Shown: piece after piece, positions 9,686 through 19,888 of the stretch
Numbering within the stretch: position 1 is the first letter of the stretch
Layout of the letters: every line of letters begins with the position of its first letter
Source: Deltaproteobacteria bacterium
GTDB taxonomy: Bacteria > Myxococcota_A > UBA796 > GCA-2862545
Direction of reading: 5' to 3'
DNA: 64,000 bases
Assembly (NCBI GenBank): GCA_006226595.1
Contig: SBGP01000069.1
Span: forward strand, 1-64,000
Program-made: the position numbers and the translations under genes
The notes under the pieces: model-generated
The model's input: only the letters and a program-made list of their open reading frames with translations
Database searches by the model: none
What the model was told of the DNA's origin: nothing

Positions 9686-11605
9686 CTACTCGCACTCCGC
9701 GTCGGTGAGCAGCGCGGCGAGCGCGAACGCCGGCCGGTTCGTGTCGACCCGATCGATGCCGCTCTTCAGGCGGTAGGCGTCGCGCTCTCCAGCGAGGCGT
9801 CCCGCCTCGTCGCGCTGGCGCACCGTGTCGGCGAGCTGACGCATCGCGAAGCGGTAGTTCCGCGCCGCCTCGACCGTGTCCTCGTCGCGGAGGTCGAGCA
9901 TGGCGTAGCGAAGCTCTGCCCACGTGGCCTCGCGGTGCCAGTGCTTGGCCTCCGCGTCGGCGGCCTCGGCGGCCTCGGCCCACGCGGTCTCGGCGCAGCC
10001 CCCGATGGCGAGCGCGAGGCTGCCCGGCTTGCGCGAGCGCGGAGTCGCGGGTCCGCGGTCCATGTCGGGGTCGATGAGCTCCTCGTCCTCCGGAAGCTCC
10101 TCCTCGGCGGGCTCGCCGGCCTTGCTCTGCGCCCACAGGTCGAGCTGTGGCGCGAGCGTCTCCATGCGGCGGGACCAGGCGCCCTTGTCGCCGGTGGCGG
10201 CGAACATCGCCACGTGCAGCTCGATGGCTTCGGCGAGCTTCGGGGACAGGGCCTCGCCAAAGTCCGCCGTCGCCGAGGTGAACGCCTCGGCATCAGGCAG
10301 CTCGCCCTTCGCGAGCCAGCCGTCGAGCGCAGCCTTCGCGCGCTGCTCGGCCGAGCGCTCGGCGCGGGCCGGATGCTCGACCACGCGCGTGAGCACCGCA
10401 TCGCGGCCCTCGCGCACCGCGACGTACACGACCTGGGTGTGGTCGTCGACGGCGTACACGAGCTCGGCGCGCTCGGGCTCCACGTGCAGCGCCACGAGTG
10501 CATCCTCGGACAGCTGGCCGCGAACCTTGCGAAGCGCGGTCTGGACGTCCGCGGGAGAGCGCTCGAGCTCGAAGCTCACCGCCCATGGCGACTGTCCGTG
10601 GACCAGGCTCACCGTCTCGTTGCCCGCAGCGTCGCGGTCCTGCCAGGTCGGCGCGGCCTCGGGCTGCACGCCCTGCCACGCCAGCGCACGGGTGCGGTCG
10701 TCCCCGGCCCAGGTGCGGCGCACACTGGGGCTCTCGCCCCCCGCACTTCCCGTGTCGATCGCCGCGTCGAGCACCTGCGGGCGAAGCTCGCGCTCGAGCA
10801 GCAGCCGCTTGCGCGTGTCGCGCACGCCGGTGAGCCGGGCCCGTCCCAGGCGCGTGCGCTCGAGCTCGCCGCCACGAAACGCGCGAAGTCCCGTGATCAG
10901 GGCCTTGGCGTCGCCCTTCCAGCTCACGTCCAGCGCACAGGTCCAGCTCTTGTCGTCGGTGCACCACGGCGCCGCGAGCGCGAGCTGCAGGCCGTCGGCC
11001 CGACCGCCCTTCACCGCCTCGCCGACGCGGGTGACGAGCTCGGCATGTGCTGCCCTGGCCGTGCCCTCCTCGCCGAGCATGCCGAGCAGCTCGAAGTTCT
11101 TGCGGTAGCCGATGCCGGCGGCCTCCTCGGACAGCCCGTCCGGGGCGCAGCGCCCGGCCCACTCCTCGGCGGCGCTCACCGCCTCGGTGCACGCGGTGCC
11201 CATGCACTCGGTGAGCTTGTCGAGCAGCGGGTCGCGGTCCCTGGCGCAGCCGAAGACGAGCAATCGCGCGTCGACATCGGCATCGATGGCCTCGAGCTTG
11301 CCCCAGCGCTCGACCCAGTCGGCGTTCGGGTAGCCCTCCTTGAACTTCGCCTCGCAGCCAGCATCGACGGCGAGGAACTCGGTGTGGGCCTGCTCGCACT
11401 TGGCGAAGAAGGCCTTCCACTTGTCGCTGCGTCCCTGGGTGGCCGCGACGCGGGCGGTCTGGGCCGGGTCGGCGGACGGCGAGCAGGCGCGCGCGGGCTC
11501 GGCGTAGAACGCATCGAGGCGGTCCCGGCACTCCTTGCGCGACAGCTCCTGGCTGTACGCGACGGTGGGCAGGGCGAGCAGGACGAGGAGAGAGCGAAGG
11601 AGCAT
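9686..11605 (-). CDS. Secreted protein of unknown function, acidic segment
   Basis: This 639-residue protein begins with a clear signal peptide (MLLRSLLVLLALPTVAYSQE), so it is exported. The mature part is Ala/Glu-rich and largely helical, with several Cys in its first 200 residues (for example ECRDRLDAF, KCEQAHTEF, CAPDGL) and a strongly acidic stretch EEELPEDEELIDPDMDRG in the C-terminal third. I recognise no domain. It lies downstream of the ECF sigma gene on the same strand with a 74-base gap, so it could be a target or partner of that sigma factor. It is not an evident anti-sigma factor, since no transmembrane helix follows the signal peptide. Confidence 0.75.
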   Translation of the reverse strand: MLLRSLLVLLALPTVAYSQELSRKECRDRLDAFYAEPARACSPSADPAQTARVAATQGRSDKWKAFFAKCEQAHTEFLAVDAGCEAKFKEGYPNADWVERWGKLEAIDADVDARLLVFGCARDRDPLLDKLTECMGTACTEAVSAAEEWAGRCAPDGLSEEAAGIGYRKNFELLGMLGEEGTARAAHAELVTRVGEAVKGGRADGLQLALAAPWCTDDKSWTCALDVSWKGDAKALITGLRAFRGGELERTRLGRARLTGVRDTRKRLLLERELRPQVLDAAIDTGSAGGESPSVRRTWAGDDRTRALAWQGVQPEAAPTWQDRDAAGNETVSLVHGQSPWAVSFELERSPADVQTALRKVRGQLSEDALVALHVEPERAELVYAVDDHTQVVYVAVREGRDAVLTRVVEHPARAERSAEQRAKAALDGWLAKGELPDAEAFTSATADFGEALSPKLAEAIELHVAMFAATGDKGAWSRRMETLAPQLDLWAQSKAGEPAEEELPEDEELIDPDMDRGPATPRSRKPGSLALAIGGCAETAWAEAAEAADAEAKHWHREATWAELRYAMLDLRDEDTVEAARNYRFAMRQLADTVRQRDEAGRLAGERDAYRLKSGIDRVDTNRPAFALAALLTDAECE

Positions 11606-11679
11606 GGCGAACCGCGGGCTGTGAACGGACGAACCCGCCGCGGGCGGGTCCCCATCCGGAGGGGCACTGTAACCCCGAC

Positions 11680-12195
11680 TCAGCAGCCGCACTGCCGCTC
11701 GATCGCGACGACCTCTCCTTCTTCCCAGCCGACGTGGCAACACGCGAGCAGCTCGCCCTTGAGCATGGCCCGACCGCGCTGCACGCGGCTGCGCGCACCG
11801 GAGAGCGAGAGCTCGAGCTCCCGCGCGAGCTCGGCCTGGGACAGGCCATCGAGGTCCACCCGGCGCACCGCCGTGCGATACGGCTCGGGCAGCGCGTCGA
11901 CGAAGGATGGCAACCAAGACGCGACCTCGGTCGTCGCCTCGGGCTCGTCGGCCGCACTCGCGAGCTCGGGAAGCTCCGCCGAGACGCGGCGCGTGCGGAG
12001 GTGGTCGATCCACACGCGCCTGGCCACCGTCGCGACCCAGGCGTCGAGGCGCTCGATCGGCTCGTCTCCCTGGCTCAGCGCGCGGTGCACGCGGAGCAGC
12101 GTCTCCTGCACCAGGTCATCCGCGTGCTCGGGATCCAGGCGGCGCATGCGGGCGTGCAAGGTGCGCCGGAGCTCGGCATAGCGCGCGTCGGTCAT
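11680..12195 (-). CDS. ECF RNA polymerase sigma factor with C-terminal Cys motif (CorE/SigZ-like)
   Basis: This 171-residue sigma-70 family factor has region 2 (HADDLVQETLLRVHRAL, then AWVATVARRVWIDHLR) and region 4 (LPEPYRTAVRRVDLDGLSQAELARELELSLSGARSRVQRGR). The tail holds C152, C153, H154 and then C169-G-C171. In Myxococcus CorE proteins a C-terminal Cys-rich domain senses copper or cadmium directly and replaces an anti-sigma factor; SigZ-type sigmas have a similar CCH...CGC ending. The same direct metal or metalloid sensing is inferred here. Its ATG overlaps the stop of the ArsI/CadI-like gene (ATGA), so the enzyme and sigma factor are co-translated, which would suit autoregulation. Confidence 0.85.
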   Translation of the reverse strand: MTDARYAELRRTLHARMRRLDPEHADDLVQETLLRVHRALSQGDEPIERLDAWVATVARRVWIDHLRTRRVSAELPELASAADEPEATTEVASWLPSFVDALPEPYRTAVRRVDLDGLSQAELARELELSLSGARSRVQRGRAMLKGELLACCHVGWEEGEVVAIERQCGC

Positions 12196-12617
12196 GCGCA
12201 GCAGGCTCCGCCAGCGCTGGTGAGCACCGGGCTGTCCTCGCCACGCGGCACGTGGTCGCCGTCGTCGACCATGGTGTAGACCTCCCACGCGCGCCCGTCG
12301 GGATCGTGGACCCAGGCCTTGTTCTGGCGGGACCAGCAGCAGGTCACCTCGCCCTCGACGAGCACGTCCAGGCCGGCCTGCTCGAGTCGCTTCCACGTGG
12401 CCTTCGTGTCGCCAGGCTCGACGAGCTTGATGCCCATGTGGTTCGGGCCGGGCTCCGGCTCGCCCACCATGATCGCCAGCGCGATCGGCACGCCAGCGGG
12501 CTGAAAGCGCAGGTAGTCCTCACGGACCTTGTCGGGCTCGGTGCCGAGCAGGGTCGCGTAGAACGCGCGGGAGGCGGCGAGGTCGCGGGTGTGCAGGGAG
12601 AGATGGACGCGGGTCAT
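12192..12617 (-). CDS. ArsI/CadI-type glyoxalase-fold dioxygenase
   Basis: This 141-residue vicinal-oxygen-chelate protein is of the ArsI/CadI family. ArsI breaks C-As bonds of trivalent organoarsenicals using Fe(II), while CadI is cadmium-induced. The expected iron ligands are present at H5, H60 and E112, and the vicinal cysteine pair that binds the arsenical is C93-C94 in VTCCWSRQNKAWVHDPDG. A second CC pair ends the protein (GGACCA). AGGAGGT lies 5 bases before the ATG, a strong site that fixes the start. No arsR, arsM or acr3 gene is nearby; the only partner is the Cys-tailed sigma factor, with which it overlaps by four bases. Confidence 0.85.
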   Translation of the reverse strand: MTRVHLSLHTRDLAASRAFYATLLGTEPDKVREDYLRFQPAGVPIALAIMVGEPEPGPNHMGIKLVEPGDTKATWKRLEQAGLDVLVEGEVTCCWSRQNKAWVHDPDGRAWEVYTMVDDGDHVPRGEDSPVLTSAGGACCA

Positions 12618-12751
12618 GAGACCTCCTGTGTGGTTGTGCTCGGAAAGACGAAGCAGCGCCACGACCGACGCAAGAAAGTCGACGCGCCTCGATGGGGCTG
12701 GTGCGAAAACGTCGCCGGGTGCACCGCGAAGGCCGCTAGGATGCGCCTCCC

Positions 12752-14836
12752 ATGCTGCTCCTCCTCGCCACGCTCGCTCTCGCGGAAGAACCGGCCACCG
12801 CCCCGGTGCTCGTCGTGCTCGGCAGCCGCGAGGCCGTGGAGCCCTTCGACGTGGCCCGGCAGGTGCGCTCGGTCGACGAAGACCCCCTCGCCTTCGACGT
12901 GATCGAGCGGCTCGAGTCCGAGCCCGGCGTGCACATGCAGCGAACGCATCGCGGCGCAGGCAGCCCGTTCCTCAGGGGCCAGGTCGGTCCCCAGAACCTC
13001 GTGCTCGCCGACGGTCTGCGCCACAACCTCTCGACCTTTCGCACCGGTCCGAACCAGTACCTGAACCTCGTCGAGCCCCTCGGCGACAGCCTGGAGGTCC
13101 TCCGGGGCCCGAGCTCGGTGCTGTATGGAACCGGGGCCATGGGTGGCGTCATCGCAGTGCGTCAGACCGCCGTCGCCCCCGGACAGCGCGTGCTCGCGAC
13201 CGGACGCGTGGCCTCCGCGGATCTCGGGGTCGGCGCCACGATCGTGGCCGAGCAGGCCGAGGGCGATCACTTCGTGCGCCTCGGACTGAGCGCCGCCGAA
13301 CACCAGGGCCTGCGCACCGGCTCGGGCAAGGTGGCTCCGTGGTCGGACTTCGCGCGGCAGGGCTGGCTCGCCCACGCGGGCGTCGGGCTCGGCGCGCACA
13401 CGGTCACCGCGACGACCCGGGGTGTGCGACTCGACGACGCCGGTCGAACCGACGCACTGGCCGAGGGTGATCTGCGTCGCTACGACAACACGGACTCGCT
13501 GAGCTCGCTCTCCTGGCGGTTCGAGCAGGGACGCACCACGCTGACGACGCGGGTTGGCGCGCACCTGTGGTCCGAGACGCAGGACCGCACCGGGTGCGCG
13601 ACCGAAGGCGACCGACTCGCCGATCGCGCAGGCTGTCTGGAGGAGACGGCCATCACCGGCAAGAGCGAGCGCCGGGACCGCGTCAGCGCGGGGCTTGCCT
13701 CCACGCAAGCCACCCTGGATCTGGCGCCGCTTCGGGTGGTGGTCGGCGGCGAGGGCCAGGTCGAGCGCGTGGCGAGTTTCCGGCGAGACCAGGCGCCCGG
13801 TGATGACTGGGTCGCACGCGACCGCGGCAACTTCTCGCCGGGATCGTCCTTCGCGGTGGGCGGTGCCTTCGCGCACGGCGAGCTCGACGCGATGAGCGTG
13901 GGGCCGGGGCTCGTGCGCCTCCGCGGCGGGGCCCGCCTGTCGCACTACCGCGTGCACGCCGAAGACGTTCCCCTGCCCGACGGGGACGGCACGGTCGACG
14001 ATGCGACCACCGGGCTCGTCGGCTCGGCGAGCGTGTCGTGGCTCGCGCCGGGCCTGCACGCATGGGCCGGAGCCTATCAGGGCTACCGCGCCCCCAACCT
14101 CGAGGAGTCCACCCTGTTCGGCCCCGAGGAGTCCCGCTTTTCCGTGCCGAACAACCGCTTGAGGCCCGAGCGCAGCGACACGGCGGAGCTCGGCCTGCGA
14201 GCCCGCACCCCCGCGGCGAGCGGCAGCGTCGTGCTGTGGGCGAGCCGGACGGCGGATGCCCTCGACGACGCCCCGACGACGTGGCAGGGCGCAACCGAGA
14301 CCGCCGACGGACTGGCGTACAGCCACCGCACGAACGTGCCGGGCGCGCGCTACCTCGGTGCCGAAGGCGAGCTGGCGACCACGGTCGGTCCTATCCAGGC
14401 CCGTGCGCACGTCGCCTGGACACGCGGCACGCTCGACCTCGACGACGGCTCCTCCCCCGCGCGGCGCGTGCCCCCCGTGCACGGTGGCGGCGAGCTCAGC
14501 CTCGCCCCCGCCCGTCAGCCGTGGCGACTGTCGCTGTTCGCCGCGGCCGCTGCGCCACAGCGCCGCCTGCACCCCGGTGATGAAGCAGACCTGCGGATCT
14601 GCGCCACCGCACCGGAGACGGCCACGACCTGGGCCGACCTCGGCCAGACGTGCCCCGGCACGGACGGCTGGGTCGAGCTCGGAATCGGCGGGACCACGGC
14701 TCTCACCGAACAGATCCGTGCGATCGTAGAGGTACGCAACCTCACCGACCGCGCCTACCACACCCACGGCTCCGGCATCGACGCCCCTGGCATCGACGTT
14801 CGGGCCGCCATCCACGCGACCTGGGAACGCCGATGA
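12752..14836 (+). CDS. TonB-dependent outer-membrane receptor
   Basis: This 694-residue outer-membrane transporter has a short signal peptide (MLLLLATLALAEE). A plug domain follows, with the marks FLRGQVGPQNLVLADGLR and DSLEVLRGPSSVLYGTGAMGGVI, then a beta-barrel that ends in a TonB-receptor C-terminal pattern (EVRNLTDRAYHTHGSGID ... IHATWERR). The ligand cannot be read from the sequence. The downstream phosphoesterase lipoprotein starts inside its stop codon, so a phosphorus-containing ligand or a product of that enzyme is one possibility. No clear Shine-Dalgarno sequence precedes the ATG; I chose it because the signal peptide starts there. Confidence 0.88.
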   Translation: MLLLLATLALAEEPATAPVLVVLGSREAVEPFDVARQVRSVDEDPLAFDVIERLESEPGVHMQRTHRGAGSPFLRGQVGPQNLVLADGLRHNLSTFRTGPNQYLNLVEPLGDSLEVLRGPSSVLYGTGAMGGVIAVRQTAVAPGQRVLATGRVASADLGVGATIVAEQAEGDHFVRLGLSAAEHQGLRTGSGKVAPWSDFARQGWLAHAGVGLGAHTVTATTRGVRLDDAGRTDALAEGDLRRYDNTDSLSSLSWRFEQGRTTLTTRVGAHLWSETQDRTGCATEGDRLADRAGCLEETAITGKSERRDRVSAGLASTQATLDLAPLRVVVGGEGQVERVASFRRDQAPGDDWVARDRGNFSPGSSFAVGGAFAHGELDAMSVGPGLVRLRGGARLSHYRVHAEDVPLPDGDGTVDDATTGLVGSASVSWLAPGLHAWAGAYQGYRAPNLEESTLFGPEESRFSVPNNRLRPERSDTAELGLRARTPAASGSVVLWASRTADALDDAPTTWQGATETADGLAYSHRTNVPGARYLGAEGELATTVGPIQARAHVAWTRGTLDLDDGSSPARRVPPVHGGGELSLAPARQPWRLSLFAAAAAPQRRLHPGDEADLRICATAPETATTWADLGQTCPGTDGWVELGIGGTTALTEQIRAIVEVRNLTDRAYHTHGSGIDAPGIDVRAAIHATWERR

Positions 14837-17289
14837 CCCCGCGCCTCACGCCGTTGCTCGCGCTGCTCGCCCTCTCTGCCTGCAAGAAGGACGACCAGGA
14901 CACGGGCACGCTCCCCCCCTGCTACGTCGACGAGGTCCCGCCCGAGGCCCAGCGCCGCTTCGGGCCCCAGGAGGACGGTAGCTTCATCAGCTTCGGTGGC
15001 CGGTTGATCCAGCCGGCGGGCCCGACGGTGAACATCGCGAACATGCCGATCGATCTCGCGGTGCACCCGGACGCAAGCACGGCGTACATCGTCACCGTCG
15101 ATCGCGGAGATACGTCGATCCAGGTCCTCGACCTCGACACGCTCACCGTGAGCCAGACGCTGCAGACGGGCCACCTGAACCACGGCATCGTCGTCGACGC
15201 GGCCGGCACGACGCTCTACGCCGCAGGCGGCGCCGCCGAGCAGATCTACGTGTTCGACATCGCAATCGACGGCAGCCTCACCGTGGGCACGAACATCCCC
15301 GTCTCGGGCTCGCGCATCGCGGGCCTCGCGCTGTCCGCGGACGGAGGCACGCTCTACGCCGCGAGCTTCACCCGGACCGAGGCCTACGAGATCGACACGG
15401 CGACGGGCGCGGTGCTCCGCACCTTCGACACCTCCACGAACGGCTGGGACGTCGAGCTGCTGCCGACCCGCAACGAGCTGTACATCAGCGACCTCGATGG
15501 CACCGAGCTCAGCGTCGTCGACCTCGCGAGCGGCACCGAGACCGCGGTGATTCCCGTGCCGGTGAGCCCGGCCGGCATGGCGGTGAGCGCGGACGAGGCG
15601 ACCGTGTTCGTCGCAGTCTCGAACGGCGACCGGGTCGCCGCCGTCGACACGGCCACGGCCAGCGTGCGCGCCGAGGCCGACGTCACCGAGCACGACCTGC
15701 TCGACGCGGACGGCCTGCCCCTCGGCAACAGCAACATCAACGCGGTGTGGCTCGATGGCGACCGCCTGTACGCGAGTCGCGGATCGGACAACGCGGTGAG
15801 CGTGCTCGACGCCGCGACCCTCGAGGTGCTCGGCGCGATCCCGACGGCCGAGTACCCGACCGAGCTCCAGGTCGTCGGCGACACACTGGTCGTCGCCGCG
15901 TACACCGGCAGCGGCGAGCAGTCCGGCGCGGTCTCCGCCATCGACCTGGCGGGGCTCGACCTCGCGCTGTCCGCCGAGGACGTCGCGTCGCTGTACGCGA
16001 GCCCGACGGAGCGCTTCCCGTTCAGCTGCGACGACGGCTTCTTCCCGATCCCGACGAGCCCGGAACAGGTCTCCCCCATCGAACACGTCGTGCTCGTGGT
16101 CAAGGAGAACAAGACCATGGACTGCCTGTTCGGCGACATGGTGCACCCCGGGCTGACCCTCGACCCGGCGTCGCAGCGCTGGCCGAGCGAGCTCACGCCG
16201 AACCAGCGCCAGCTGATCCGCAGCTTCAACAGCGCCGACAACTTCTATGTCGACACGCGTGAGTCCGACTCGGGGCACGTGATGCTCACCTCGACGCACC
16301 TGACGCACTGGGTCGAGTTCCAGTGGGTCGAGACGTCGCGGGTCGGCGCCTCGCTCGCGTGGCCCCTGTCGGACATGGCGATGCCGACCACCGGCAACTT
16401 CTTCACGCACCTGCACGAGCACGGAAAGAGCCTTGCGATCTACGGCGAGATCGTCGGCGTGAGCGCCGAGGCCTCCGACGGCACGCGCATGGCCGAGTAC
16501 ACCGACACCGACTACCCCGGCGGTCCCGCGATCAACTACGCGGTGCCCGACGAGGAGAAAGCCGCGTACATCGTCGAGGAGTGGCTCGACGACGGCCTCG
16601 CCGACTTCACCTTCGTCAGCTTCCCGAATGACCACACCAACGGCACCGGGTCCGGCGACCCGACGCCGGAGTCGATGATCGCCGACAACGACCGGGCGGT
16701 GGGCGTACTCATCGAGGGCTTGTCGACCTCCGAGTACTGGGAGAAGTCGCTGGTCATCGTCCTCCAGGATGACCCGCAGGGCTGCGGCGACCACGTCAAC
16801 GACAGCCGCTCGCCGTTGTTCGTGGTCAGCCCGTGGGCCAAGCGCGGCGGCTACGTGAGCCCGACGACGAGCAACTTCCTGTCGGTGTTCGCGACCATCG
16901 AGCGCATTCTCGCCGTGCCGCCCATGGGGCGCCCGGACGCCGCCGCCGTGCCGCTGTGGGACTTCTTCACCCCGGATGCGGACTTCAGCCCGGTGATGGC
17001 CGTCGACCGTGTACCGCCCGAGACCAACGCGGTAGACGCGCTCGGCGCCGACGAGAAGTGGGACCTGGCGGGGCCCGACCGCGACCCGCGCTACGCCGCC
17101 TTCCTCGACATCTACGGCCGCTACCGGATGGGCTTCATCTCCCGCGAGGAAGCGGAGGCCGCGATGCGCCTGCCGCACATGGACAAGGACGAGGAGGAGT
17201 GGGAGGAGCTCGAGGAGGAGTCCGAGGAGGACAGCTTCGCGTACGACCGGGACCTGCAGTGGTACCGGGAGTGGTCGCGCGGTCGCTAG
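14833..17289 (+). CDS. Lipoprotein with YVTN-like beta-propeller and phosphoesterase (AcpA/PLC-like) domain
   Basis: This 818-residue protein begins with lipobox LLALSAC (Cys16). Residues from about 50 to 390 form repeated propeller blades such as HPDASTAYIVTVDRGDTSIQVLDL and SADGGTLYAASF. From about 417 a PF04185-type phosphoesterase domain begins with HVVLVVKENKTMDCLFGDM, followed by SDSGHVMLTSTH, and further on come SFPNDHTNG, VIVLQDDPQGCGDHVNDSRSPLFVVSPWAK and TSNFLSVFATIERIL. This matches acid phosphatases and phospholipases C of that family. The last 60 residues are very acidic (EEEWEELEEESEED). The ATGA overlap with the TonB receptor implies the pair acts together at the outer membrane, perhaps releasing and importing a ligand. 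Confidence 0.85.
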   Translation: MTPRLTPLLALLALSACKKDDQDTGTLPPCYVDEVPPEAQRRFGPQEDGSFISFGGRLIQPAGPTVNIANMPIDLAVHPDASTAYIVTVDRGDTSIQVLDLDTLTVSQTLQTGHLNHGIVVDAAGTTLYAAGGAAEQIYVFDIAIDGSLTVGTNIPVSGSRIAGLALSADGGTLYAASFTRTEAYEIDTATGAVLRTFDTSTNGWDVELLPTRNELYISDLDGTELSVVDLASGTETAVIPVPVSPAGMAVSADEATVFVAVSNGDRVAAVDTATASVRAEADVTEHDLLDADGLPLGNSNINAVWLDGDRLYASRGSDNAVSVLDAATLEVLGAIPTAEYPTELQVVGDTLVVAAYTGSGEQSGAVSAIDLAGLDLALSAEDVASLYASPTERFPFSCDDGFFPIPTSPEQVSPIEHVVLVVKENKTMDCLFGDMVHPGLTLDPASQRWPSELTPNQRQLIRSFNSADNFYVDTRESDSGHVMLTSTHLTHWVEFQWVETSRVGASLAWPLSDMAMPTTGNFFTHLHEHGKSLAIYGEIVGVSAEASDGTRMAEYTDTDYPGGPAINYAVPDEEKAAYIVEEWLDDGLADFTFVSFPNDHTNGTGSGDPTPESMIADNDRAVGVLIEGLSTSEYWEKSLVIVLQDDPQGCGDHVNDSRSPLFVVSPWAKRGGYVSPTTSNFLSVFATIERILAVPPMGRPDAAAVPLWDFFTPDADFSPVMAVDRVPPETNAVDALGADEKWDLAGPDRDPRYAAFLDIYGRYRMGFISREEAEAAMRLPHMDKDEEEWEELEEESEEDSFAYDRDLQWYREWSRGR

Positions 17290-17292
17290 CTG

Positions 17293-19824
<2,532 letters not shown>

Positions 19825-19888
19825 GTCACCTCGATAACCAACGGCTGCCGCCGCGCGCTTTCAGCGTGCAACAGCAGGCCGAGTGCGC

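Noticed and set aside
11633-11649. ACCCGCC-n3-GGCGGGT inverted repeat between the sigma and secreted-protein genes
   Set aside because: Such GC-only repeats are expected by chance at this base composition, and no T-run follows; I do not claim a terminator or operator.
12614-14815. A long minus-strand open frame opposite the TonB receptor gene
   Set aside because: No family motifs are present, and the composition is typical of an antisense shadow. The plus strand has clear plug and barrel features.
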